This document shows positions 50,657 through 58,387 of a stretch of DNA of 64,000 nt, piece after piece. The notes beneath the pieces were generated by a model, which saw only the letters and a list, made by a program, of their open reading frames with translations, was not told where the DNA came from and ran no database searches. A program made the translations under genes and the position numbers. Origin of the DNA: Bacillota bacterium (GTDB lineage Bacteria > Bacillota > Sulfobacillia > JAJZYS01 > JAJYTV01); NCBI GenBank assembly GCA_021793645.1, contig JAJYSJ010000001.1:124001-188000 (forward strand), in the 5' to 3' direction. Every line of letters begins with the position of its first letter. Within the stretch, counting starts at the first letter, position 1.

Positions 50657-51810
50657 TGGGTCTCCTCCCAGGCGGATGTCGCGGCCTGCGCCGCGGCTGC
50701 GGGACTCGCACTACGGCCGTCGCGGCGCAGGACGCGGGCGATGGCCTGGACGGTGCGCAGCACGCTGCCAAGGCGGGCGCCCTCGCCCATCGTGCCGATG
50801 CGCCAAGCCTGACCCTTCCAAGGTCCGAGGCCACCCGCGATCTCGATGCCCTCCGCGAGCAGGAGCTCGCGGCGCAGCGCGGCTTCATCGGATTCCTTCG
50901 GCGGCGTGACGACCGTGAGCGAAGGCAGCAGGTCCGCGGGAGCCACGCGCGACGGCAAGGAGAACTCCCCCAGTCCGGCACGCAGCGCGGCTGACGCCTT
51001 GCGATGGCGCAAGAAGCGCTCTTCGAGCCCCTCCTCGCGCAGTGCGCGCAGCGCTTCGCCAAGCGCGAAAACCATGCTCACGGGCGCCGTGTGGTGGTAC
51101 AGGCGCTCTGTGCCGACGTAGCGCGCGATCAATCCTAGATCGAGATACCAGGACTGAACGGTCGACGTCTCGGGCCTGCCTGCGAGCGCGTCGTCGGCCA
51201 CGGAGATCGGGCCGAGCCCCGGAGGGGCGCCCAGGCACTTCTGGCTGCCGCTGTAGACGATCGCGGCGTTCCAGGCGTCCATCGAGACAGGCATCCCGCC
51301 GAGAGATGTCACGGTGTCAACGATCAGCTGGGCTCCTCGTTCGCGCGCAAGGGACGCAACGGCGTCGACATCGCTCTTCACGCCGGTAGAGGTTTCGGCC
51401 TGGACGATCGCGACGACATCGGCTCCCGATTCACGCAGCGCCTGCCTTACGTCTTCGGGGTCGACAGGGCTGCCCATCGGGTACGTCCGGCGCACGACCT
51501 TGGCACCTGCGCGCTGCGCCATCGCGGTCAGGCGTTCGCCGAAGACGCCGTTCTCCAGTACGAGCACCGTTCTGCCTGGCCAGAGGAGATTGACTACGGC
51601 CGCCTCCATGGCGGCGGACCCAGTGCCGGAGACCGGAAACGTCAGCCGTGCGGAGGAGCCGAAGGCGAGGCGGAGGTTGTCGCCGACACTGTCCAGCTCT
51701 TGGAGGAACCGCGGGTCGAGGTGGCCGAGCAGAGGACGCGAAAGGGCGCGCAGCACGCGTTGGGAAACAGGGCTTGGACCGGGTCCCATCAGCAGGACTT
51801 CTTCACTCAT
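50653..51810 (-). CDS. Alanine-glyoxylate aminotransferase family (class V)
   Basis: 385 residues. MGPGPSPVSQRVLRALSRPLLGHLDP start, GTGSAAMEAAVVNL for PLP phosphate, DTVTSLGGMPV and the PLP-Lys in SGSQKCLGAPPGLG. Fits serine/alanine-pyruvate or -glyoxylate transaminases (or related hydrogenase-type decarboxylating variants). ATGA overlap with the nicotinate phosphoribosyltransferase gene. Confidence 0.85.
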   Translation of the reverse strand: MSEEVLLMGPGPSPVSQRVLRALSRPLLGHLDPRFLQELDSVGDNLRLAFGSSARLTFPVSGTGSAAMEAAVVNLLWPGRTVLVLENGVFGERLTAMAQRAGAKVVRRTYPMGSPVDPEDVRQALRESGADVVAIVQAETSTGVKSDVDAVASLARERGAQLIVDTVTSLGGMPVSMDAWNAAIVYSGSQKCLGAPPGLGPISVADDALAGRPETSTVQSWYLDLGLIARYVGTERLYHHTAPVSMVFALGEALRALREEGLEERFLRHRKASAALRAGLGEFSLPSRVAPADLLPSLTVVTPPKESDEAALRRELLLAEGIEIAGGLGPWKGQAWRIGTMGEGARLGSVLRTVQAIARVLRRDGRSASPAAAAQAATSAWEETQ

Positions 51811-52835
51811 TGCACACGCTGGAGCCGCGGGTTCGGCGTCCGCCCGGGGATGCGCCCGCGCTTGGCCACCGGGCTCCCATCCACCTCCTTGATGTCCATG
51901 GTCATCTCGAGCGGGGGGGCTACTGCAATGTAGTGGCCGACGCCGAAGGCGTCCACGCCTGCGGCGGCGAGATCGCGGATGCGGTCGGGCGTGAGCCCCC
52001 CGGATACGAAGATGCGTACGTGGCCGAGGCCGGCCTGGTCGAGGCGAGCGCGAATTTCCCGCACCAGGTCGGGCGTCACGCCGCCGCGTTCGGACGGCGT
52101 ATCCAGCCGGATGCCTTCAAGATCCTTGCCGAGGGCCTCGCCGACTCGAAGGGCTTCGAGCGCCTCATCCTGGAAGGTGTCCACAAGGACGGTGCGACCG
52201 CCCTTGGGGGCTGTCTGCAACTGAAGCTTGGCGACCTGCACCGTGTCGCCGATGATCAGAGCGGCGGCGTGCGGCACGGTGCCGGAGGCCTCCTTGCCGG
52301 CGAGGCGTGCCCCGAGGATGCTGCTGCAGGAGTCGAAGCCGCCCGTGATCGCCGCGTAGTCCATTGCCGAAGCGATCGCGGGGTGGACGTGGCGCGCGCC
52401 AAATGAGATCAGTGGGTGATCTCCCGCCGCCTCCCGACAGGTGCGGGCGGCGGTCGCCCACCCGGAGGAGGCAGCGAGGATGCCGAGGATCGCGGTTTCA
52501 AAGATGCCAAAGGCGCTGTACGCACCCTCGAGGCGCATCACGACCTCCTTCGGGGAGATCGCGTCGCCGTCCTGCAGCGCATCGACCCGCACCTGATGTG
52601 CACGAAGGACCTCGAGCACTTCCGAGACTCCGGCAAGGATGCCCTCCTTGCGACCGAAGATCTCCGCGACGACCGGGGCGTTCTCGCGTCCGGCGAGCCG
52701 CAAAAGGTCGTAGGTCTTCTGGAAGTACACATCCGACGTGGCGCCTTGCAAAATCTCCTCATGGGTCGCGGAACGCAATCGCGCCGCCTTTGGCCGGAAG
52801 GCGGCGACATCCTCCATCGAACGCAGCACCCGCAT
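51807..52835 (-). CDS. pncB: Nicotinate phosphoribosyltransferase
   Basis: 342 residues, the short type. Makes nicotinate mononucleotide from nicotinate and PRPP for NAD salvage. SATHEEILQGATSDVYFQKTYD at the N-terminus, FGARHVHPA, VDTFQDE and the phosphate-binding VSGGLTPDRIRDLAAAGVDAFGVGHY. The gene is directly downstream of the nicotinamidase that supplies nicotinate, with a one-base TGATG overlap. Confidence 0.88.
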   Translation of the reverse strand: MRVLRSMEDVAAFRPKAARLRSATHEEILQGATSDVYFQKTYDLLRLAGRENAPVVAEIFGRKEGILAGVSEVLEVLRAHQVRVDALQDGDAISPKEVVMRLEGAYSAFGIFETAILGILAASSGWATAARTCREAAGDHPLISFGARHVHPAIASAMDYAAITGGFDSCSSILGARLAGKEASGTVPHAAALIIGDTVQVAKLQLQTAPKGGRTVLVDTFQDEALEALRVGEALGKDLEGIRLDTPSERGGVTPDLVREIRARLDQAGLGHVRIFVSGGLTPDRIRDLAAAGVDAFGVGHYIAVAPPLEMTMDIKEVDGSPVAKRGRIPGRTPNPRLQRVQ

Positions 52836-53362
52836 CAGTAGGATCCCTCCACACGCGCCTTCAGCACCGAGGTTAGTTCACGCAGTGCGTTCTCGTGGGC
52901 CGCCTCGTCGAAGGAGGCGACCGCGTCCGCCGGTACGACGACCTCGAGTCCCCGCATCCTGGCGTCCGCTGCGGTATAGAGGACGCAAATGTTCGTACAG
53001 ACGCCCACGAGCCGGATCTCTTCGACGCCGTGCTCGCGGAGCGCGAGCTCGAGGTCGGTGCCGAAGAAGGCGGAGAACCGGCGTTTGGGCATGACGCGAT
53101 CCCCCGGAGCGGGGCGCAGTTCTTCGACCACCTCCGCACCCCAGGTTCCGGCGATGCAGTGCGGCGGATACAGTTCGAATTCACGATCGTCGGGCAGGTG
53201 GCGGTCGCAGGCGTAGATCACCTCGACCCCGTCCCGCCGAGCCGCCTCGATCTCCTCGGCGATCCGTGGGATCACGCGGCGGCCCGCTTCACCGCAGTTG
53301 AGGGCTCCCTTCAGCGACAGGAAGTCGTTCAGACAGTCGACCACGACGAGCGCCCGCTTCAC
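52835..53362 (-). CDS. pncA: Nicotinamidase/isochorismatase-family cysteine hydrolase
   Basis: 175 residues. Asp in VVVDCLNDF, Lys in PKRRFSAFFGTDL and Cys in GVCTNICV form the usual triad; CDRHLPDDREFELYPPHCIAGTWGAE has the metal-site region. Nicotinamide to nicotinate is the likely reaction because pncB follows. GTG start overlapping the regulator gene by GTGA. Confidence 0.85.
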   Translation of the reverse strand: MKRALVVVDCLNDFLSLKGALNCGEAGRRVIPRIAEEIEAARRDGVEVIYACDRHLPDDREFELYPPHCIAGTWGAEVVEELRPAPGDRVMPKRRFSAFFGTDLELALREHGVEEIRLVGVCTNICVLYTAADARMRGLEVVVPADAVASFDEAAHENALRELTSVLKARVEGSY

Positions 53363-54000
53363 TGCTGTCCCTCCTCCGCCCGTTTGAGCAGGCCGCGAAG
53401 ATGCTCCTTCGCGCTGTCGCTGCCGATGACGATCAGCAGATCTCCGGGTTCGAGCGGCATGCGCGGGTCGGGCGAAAACATCTCCTCACCCTTGCGCGCA
53501 ACGCCGATCACCGTGATGCCGGTGCGTGTGCGCAGATCGGCCGATACCAGCGTCTGTCCGACGAGGGGAGAGTCGTCCGGCACGACGTATTCGACGACGT
53601 GGCGCACCGCACTGAGCGCACCCGAGGTGTGGTGCAGCAGCCGGTCGATCGCACCGCTCAGCCGCTCGTCGAGCTGGTGCCGCTCGGCGAGAACGCTCTG
53701 GACCTCCTCGGCCAGGCCGCGCAGTTCGGCGTCGAGGTGCGCCTCTGCGAGGTACTGCTCGGCGGCGGCGTACGAATGCACCAGGACGCCGGAACCCGCG
53801 ACGGCAGTGACAACGCCGTGGCTGTGCAGGAGCGCAACCGCACGGCGGATCGTCTCCGGCGAAACCTTGTAGAGTCCTGCGAGCGACGAGCGGCCGAACA
53901 GGCGCTGTCCCTCTCGCCATTCACGCTGCACGATGCGGGTGGCGACGTCTACTGCGATCTCCTCGTAACGGGAGAGACTCGTGGATCGCTTCGGTGACAC
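53359..54000 (-). CDS. GntR-type regulator with TrkA-C (RCK_C) domain, BusR-like
   Basis: 213 residues. N-terminal winged helix of GntR type (about 10-75: FGRSSLAGLYKVSPETIRRAVALLHSHGVV), a coiled linker and a C-terminal RCK_C domain (about 135-205: GQTLVSADLRTRTGITVIGVARKGE...LEPGDLLIVIGS). The same layout as BusR, which binds c-di-AMP and represses osmolyte uptake in lactococci and streptococci. Here it heads a run of NAD-salvage and peptidase genes by GTGA overlap. Sensing of c-di-AMP is inference. Confidence 0.82.
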   Translation of the reverse strand: MSPKRSTSLSRYEEIAVDVATRIVQREWREGQRLFGRSSLAGLYKVSPETIRRAVALLHSHGVVTAVAGSGVLVHSYAAAEQYLAEAHLDAELRGLAEEVQSVLAERHQLDERLSGAIDRLLHHTSGALSAVRHVVEYVVPDDSPLVGQTLVSADLRTRTGITVIGVARKGEEMFSPDPRMPLEPGDLLIVIGSDSAKEHLRGLLKRAEEGQQ

Positions 54001-54006
54001 TCGAGT

Positions 54007-54056
54007 GCGCCGCCTTGCGCGGCGCGCCCCTCCCTCCGCCCGCGGTGTTCCGCGGG
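54007..54056 (-). promoter_or_regulatory. Two hairpins between rluB and the BusR-like gene
   Basis: CCCGCGG-AACA-CCGCGGG (54039-54056) and GCGCCGC-5 nt-GCGGCGC (54007-54025). No T-run, so they may be operator or leader structures of the regulator operon. Confidence 0.35.
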
Positions 54057-54059
54057 GTA

Positions 54060-54782
54060 CTAGGAACCGCTTTCCTGTGCGGCGGCAACAGCCTGCCGCA
54101 ACGCTTCGACCTCATTCTCCGAGAGACGCCGCAGTGCGCCGGGCGGCAGATCGCCAAGGGCCAGCGGTCCAACCGCCACGCGCACGAGCCGCACCACCTG
54201 CCGGCCCGCGGCGTAGACGGCGCGCCGGACGACGCGCTTTCGGCCTTCGGCGATCACGAGCCGCAGCCGCGGCATTCCGGCCTCCGGCGCCAGCCGCTCT
54301 ACGCGAAGGAAGTGCACGGGGCCGTCATCCAGTGCGACGCCCCTCAGCAGTCGCTGCATGAAGGCGTCGTCCACCGGGCCGTCCAGGCTCACGAGATACG
54401 TCTTCGGTACATGGTAGCGCGGATGCATGAGGCCGTTTGCCAGTGCGCCGTCGTTCGTTAGAAGGAGCATTCCCTCGCTGTCGCGATCGAGGCGCCCGAT
54501 CGGATAGACGCGCTTCGAGAGCTGCGCGACGAACTGTGCGACGCTGGGTCGGCCCTGCGGGTCGCTGAGGGTTGTCACGACTCCGGCGGGCTTATTCAAG
54601 AGATAGCAAACCTTCTCCTGCACCGCCAGCACCGGGCGGCCGTCCAGCCGCAGGTCGTCCTCTGGACCGGCCTTCTGGCCGAGCGCGGCAACCTCGCCGT
54701 TGATTTGCACGCGGCCCTGGCGGATGAGGTCTTCCGCATGGCGGCGCGAGCAGACACCCGCGTCTGCCAGGAGGGCCTGCAC
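54060..54782 (-). CDS. rluB: 23S rRNA pseudouridine synthase, RluB/RsuA family
   Basis: 240 residues. S4 domain at the N-terminus (VQALLADAGVCSRRHAEDLIRQGRVQING), then the catalytic domain with Asp in PIGRLDRDSEGMLLLTNDG and the family end EGRKRVVRRAVYAAG. GTG 54782 lacks a ribosome site and lies 11 bases after the ridA stop, so coupled translation is likely; an in-frame CTG at 54794 is an alternative. Confidence 0.9.
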   Translation of the reverse strand: MQALLADAGVCSRRHAEDLIRQGRVQINGEVAALGQKAGPEDDLRLDGRPVLAVQEKVCYLLNKPAGVVTTLSDPQGRPSVAQFVAQLSKRVYPIGRLDRDSEGMLLLTNDGALANGLMHPRYHVPKTYLVSLDGPVDDAFMQRLLRGVALDDGPVHFLRVERLAPEAGMPRLRLVIAEGRKRVVRRAVYAAGRQVVRLVRVAVGPLALGDLPPGALRRLSENEVEALRQAVAAAQESGS

Positions 54783-54793
54783 CCGACGAGGAG

Positions 54794-55258
54794 TCAGGCC
54801 TTCAGGCGCACCCAGACCTCTACCTCCACCGGCGCGTCCATCGGCAGTTCGAACACGCCGACGGCGCTGCGCGTGTGTTGGCCTGCATCTCCGAAGGCGG
54901 TCTGCATCAGTTCCGACGCGCCGTTTGCCACCTGCGGCTGGCCGGTAAATCCGGGTGCGCTTGCGACGTAGACCGCCAGCCGCAGCACCTGCTCGACGCG
55001 GTCGAGATCGCCCGCCACCATCCTGATGGCCCCCAGTGCGTTCAGGGCGCAGGTGCGCGCGGCGTCCTTCGCTGCCTCGGGAGAGACCTGCGCGCCTACC
55101 TTACCGGTATGCTGCAGCTTGCCTCCGACCGTCGGAAGCTGACCGCTCGTCAGCACGTCGCGTCCGGAAACGAGCGCCGGGACGTACGCTGCGACCGGCT
55201 TCGCTGCTTCCGGAACCGTGTACCCGGCCTTCGCCAGGTTCTCCTCCACCTTGCCCAT
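54794..55258 (-). CDS. ridA: RidA family protein
   Basis: 154 residues, YjgF/YER057c family enamine/imine deaminase. Longer subgroup with an N-terminal extension MGKVEENLAKAGYTVPEAAKPVAAYVP; core features GQLPT, AARTCALNALGAI and PVEVEVWVRLKA. The usual active-site Arg of RidA (VRVAN-CR position) is not clear in this subgroup. AGGAGG lies 6 bases before ATG 55258. Confidence 0.85.
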   Translation of the reverse strand: MGKVEENLAKAGYTVPEAAKPVAAYVPALVSGRDVLTSGQLPTVGGKLQHTGKVGAQVSPEAAKDAARTCALNALGAIRMVAGDLDRVEQVLRLAVYVASAPGFTGQPQVANGASELMQTAFGDAGQHTRSAVGVFELPMDAPVEVEVWVRLKA

Positions 55259-55284
55259 GAGAGGCCTCCTCGCTACTGGCATGC

Positions 55285-55314
55285 GCTGCGGCGCTGTGTG
55301 CAGCCGACCGCAGC
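55285..55314 (-). terminator. Hairpin between ftsK and ridA
   Basis: GCTGCGG pairs with CCGCAGC around a 16-base loop; no T-run, so termination of ftsK here is uncertain. Confidence 0.25.
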
Positions 55315-55326
55315 GTCCTCGCCCGC

Positions 55327-55355
55327 ATGATCCTGGAAGCGGCAGGCCCTGTCAA
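55327..55355 (-). promoter_or_regulatory. Promoter of ridA-rluB
   Basis: TTGACA (55350-55355), 17 bases, GATCAT (55327-55332) on the minus strand, just after the ftsK stop. Confidence 0.6.
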
Positions 55356-55362
55356 GGAGCCG

Positions 55363-57507
55363 TCAGCCTTGCGCGGGCGGGAACAGCCTCTCGTAGTCCA
55401 TCTGGCTGAGCCGCACCTCGCGAGGCTTGGAGCCGTCCGGCGGGCCGACGATGCCTTTTTGCTCCATCTGCTCGATCAGGCGGCGCGCCCGACTGTACCC
55501 GACGCGCATCCGGCTTTGCAGCAGGGATGCTGAGGCGCTGTGCGCCTGTACCACGACCTCGACCGCCTTGGTGAACAGCTCGTCGAGGTCCTGCTCCTCC
55601 TCCTGGCTCTCGACGGGCTGGACTAAATCATCGCGGTAGTCCGGCTCCTCCTGGCGCACGAACTCCAGGAGGCGCTCCATCTCCTTCTCGGAGATGAATG
55701 CGCCTTGCGTGCGGATGGGCTTGCCGGCCCCCAGCGGTGCGAACAGCATGTCGCCCTTGCCGAGCAGGCGTTCTGCCCCGCCTTGGTCGAGGATGGTGCG
55801 CGAGTCCACCTGCGAGGAGACGGCGAACGCGATCCGCGAAGGGATGTTTGCCTTGATGAGACCGGTGATCACGTCGACGGACGGCCGCTGGGTGGCGACG
55901 ACCAGGTGGATGCCGGCTGCGCGGGCCATCTGTGCGAGGCGGCAGATCGTCTCCTCCACCTCGTTCGGGGCCACCATCATCAGGTCCGCCAGTTCGTCGA
56001 TCACGACGACGTAGTAGCTCATGCGCTCCTCGCCGTGCTCCTCCGCCAGCTCGTTGTAGCGCTGGATGTCGCGGCAGCCCGCGCGTGCGAAGCGCAGGTA
56101 GCGGTCCTCCATCTCGCGCAGGACGCCGCGCAGGACGCCGGCCGCCTTCTTGGGGTCGGTCACTACTGGTGCCAGGAGGTGCGGGATGCCGTTGAACTGC
56201 TGGAGTTCGACAACCTTCGGATCGATCAGCAGGAGGCGCACCTCGTCCGGAGTGGCACGGAAGAGCAGGCTCGCGATCAAGGCATTGAGGCAGACGCTCT
56301 TGCCGGATCCCGTCGCTCCGGCGATCAAAAGGTGCGGCATGCGGTCGAGCGCCGCTACGACAGGACGACCGGCAATGTCCTTCCCGAGTCCGACCGTGAG
56401 GAGCGACGCGGAGTCGCGGAACGGCGTAGTCTCCAGTACTTCGCGCAGCCGCACCGGAGCGATCTCGCCGTTCGGGATTTCGATGCCGATTGCCGCCTTC
56501 CCCGGGATCGGCGCCTCCATCCGCACGTCCGTCGCAGCCATGGCGAGGGCGATGTCGTCAGCCAGGGCAACGACCCGGGAGACCTTGACGCCTGGTCCCG
56601 GCTGGACCTCGAAGCGCGTCACCGCAGGACCCTGCTGGTATTCGAGAACCCTTGCCTGCACACCGAAGCTCTTCAGCGTCTCTTCCAGAAGCTGCGCCCG
56701 TGCCTGCGCGCCGTGGTGCTGTGGGACCTTTTTGTCCGGGCCCTGCAGAAGGCTGAGGGGCGGCATGCGGTAGTTGCCCACCCGCGGACGCAAGGCCCGT
56801 TCGGATGGGATTGCAGTGGCAGCGCCCGTCGAGAGCGGCGCCGGCAGGATGGGATCTTGGAGTTCCGCTGCTTCGGGTGCGGCGGCGGCGAACGGCTCCA
56901 GGAGGGGCTGTATCACGGAAGCCGCCACTGGAGCCGGGGTCGGCACCGGAGACTTCGACGGCGGAGCTTGCGCGGGGATCTCCTCGAAGACGAAGTCCGA
57001 TACCTTGCGGTAGGCCTTGCGCATGCCCGTACTGGCGGCGCGTTCACCCCCACGCATCAGGTTGCCTAGGAACGGCCGGAACATCAAGCTCAGCGTGACA
57101 ATCGGCCAGACGACAAGGAACAGGTCTCGGCCTGTCGATCCGAACAGCCCGTCCAGGGCATGTACAGCGAGCGCCCCCAGCCAGTCGCTGTGCTTGGCTG
57201 TCAAGGAGAGCGCGTAGGCGCTGCCTGTCCACCACAGCAGCAGCACCGCGCTACCCCAGCGCAGGCCGGCCCGCACCTGCGAGCCGCGGACCATCAGAAT
57301 GCCCAGAGCCAGAAGGTAGATGAGCCACGGCACGGCCGAGCTGCCGAGCAGAGCATCCGCGCCGCGCGCGACGACCCCACCGACCAGACCCGCGGGCCGC
57401 CAATACCAGATCAGAGCAAAGAGTGCAGCTGCCGCCAGTACGAGACCCCAGATCTCGCGCTGCCAGTTCGACGATGGTCTGCGCGCCTTGCGCCTTGTCT
57501 TGGTCAC
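55363..57507 (-). CDS. ftsK: DNA translocase FtsK/SpoIIIE
   Basis: 714 residues. Four N-terminal membrane helices (about 18-160), a Pro/Ala-rich linker, the alpha-beta motor domain with Walker A AGATGSGKSVCLNALI and Walker B YYVVVIDELADLMM, and a winged-helix gamma domain (SASLLQSRMRVGYSRARRLIEQME) that reads polarity sequences. Size and layout match SpoIIIE/SftA-type pumps that move chromosomes into the forespore or through the septum. GTG 57507 overlaps uppP by GTGA. A second FtsK-type gene could exist elsewhere, so SpoIIIE identity is not certain. Confidence 0.95.
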   Translation of the reverse strand: MTKTRRKARRPSSNWQREIWGLVLAAAALFALIWYWRPAGLVGGVVARGADALLGSSAVPWLIYLLALGILMVRGSQVRAGLRWGSAVLLLWWTGSAYALSLTAKHSDWLGALAVHALDGLFGSTGRDLFLVVWPIVTLSLMFRPFLGNLMRGGERAASTGMRKAYRKVSDFVFEEIPAQAPPSKSPVPTPAPVAASVIQPLLEPFAAAAPEAAELQDPILPAPLSTGAATAIPSERALRPRVGNYRMPPLSLLQGPDKKVPQHHGAQARAQLLEETLKSFGVQARVLEYQQGPAVTRFEVQPGPGVKVSRVVALADDIALAMAATDVRMEAPIPGKAAIGIEIPNGEIAPVRLREVLETTPFRDSASLLTVGLGKDIAGRPVVAALDRMPHLLIAGATGSGKSVCLNALIASLLFRATPDEVRLLLIDPKVVELQQFNGIPHLLAPVVTDPKKAAGVLRGVLREMEDRYLRFARAGCRDIQRYNELAEEHGEERMSYYVVVIDELADLMMVAPNEVEETICRLAQMARAAGIHLVVATQRPSVDVITGLIKANIPSRIAFAVSSQVDSRTILDQGGAERLLGKGDMLFAPLGAGKPIRTQGAFISEKEMERLLEFVRQEEPDYRDDLVQPVESQEEEQDLDELFTKAVEVVVQAHSASASLLQSRMRVGYSRARRLIEQMEQKGIVGPPDGSKPREVRLSQMDYERLFPPAQG

Positions 57508-58259
57508 CCGAGCCAAAGGCCCACCCCCGCGAGGACTAGCGTGTACAAAGCGAACCACCACAGGCGCCCTTGACGCAAGAGGCGAACCGTCCAGCGCAGT
57601 GACGCAATGCCGGAAATTGCAGCCGCAGCGGCTGCCAGGATCAGCGGCAGGAGCGGCCCCTGGAAGCCGCCGCGCAACAGTTCGCGCAAGAGGGCGGCGG
57701 CGACTGTGGGAATGGCAAGGAGGAAGGAGAACTCCGCCGCCTGGTCGGCGTCGGCTCCCAGACCGCGCAGCGCCGCGATCGTGGCGCCGGATCGGCTGAG
57801 GCCGGGCCAGACGGCAATCCCCTGTACAATCCCGACGAGGAGGGCGCCCAGGGGCCGCGGTAACCATGCTGGCCGATGCGGCAGGCGTGGAAGGAGCAGC
57901 AGTAGACCACTCGTCACCAGGAAGCCGACGCCGACCAGGCGAGGGTCCGTAAACGCCCGCTCTGCCGCGGGTGCGAGCACCAGCGCCACCGGCGCTGTGC
58001 CGACGAGCGCCCAGACGAAGGGGTGGAAGAAGCGTCGGCGTTCGGTGGGCGCGGCCGTCAGGGACCGGCGCAGGACTCCGCCGTACACCCACAGCACCGC
58101 CACAAGCGTACCCGCGTGGGCTGCGATCGCCAGCCCCACTTGGCCAGCCTCTACACCCAGCAGTCGCTCGAGGATGGCGAGGTGGCCTGAACTCGAAACG
58201 GGCAAAAACTCTGTCAGGCCCTGCAGGATCCCAGCCAAGAGGGCGCCGAGCAGCGTCAT
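57504..58259 (-). CDS. uppP: Undecaprenyl-diphosphatase
   Basis: 251 residues, about eight helices. Recycles the lipid carrier for peptidoglycan. Catalytic regions GLTEFLPVSSSGHLAI near the N-terminus and PGLSRSGATI in the middle. ATG 58259 has AAGGGG before it. Transcribed with ftsK. Confidence 0.95.
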   Translation of the reverse strand: MTLLGALLAGILQGLTEFLPVSSSGHLAILERLLGVEAGQVGLAIAAHAGTLVAVLWVYGGVLRRSLTAAPTERRRFFHPFVWALVGTAPVALVLAPAAERAFTDPRLVGVGFLVTSGLLLLLPRLPHRPAWLPRPLGALLVGIVQGIAVWPGLSRSGATIAALRGLGADADQAAEFSFLLAIPTVAAALLRELLRGGFQGPLLPLILAAAAAAISGIASLRWTVRLLRQGRLWWFALYTLVLAGVGLWLG

Positions 58260-58292
58260 GGCCGCCCCTTCCAAGCGGCAGAATCGGCAATG

Positions 58293-58301
58293 ATTATAGC
58301 A
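58293..58301 (-). promoter_or_regulatory. Extended -10 promoter of uppP-ftsK
   Basis: TGCTATAAT on the minus strand, a perfect extended -10; the -35 region is poor. Confidence 0.65.
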
Positions 58302-58339
58302 TAGCCCTCCCTTGCGGCATGGAAACGGCTGGAACGGCG

Positions 58340-58369
58340 TTGGAATGATGCGACGCGGTCGGCTACCCT
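58340..58369 (+). promoter_or_regulatory. Promoter of the YyaL gene
   Basis: TTGGAA (58340-58345), 18 bases, TACCCT (58364-58369), 18 bases before ATG 58388. Confidence 0.45.
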
Positions 58370-58387
58370 AGTGAAAGGGGGGAGATC

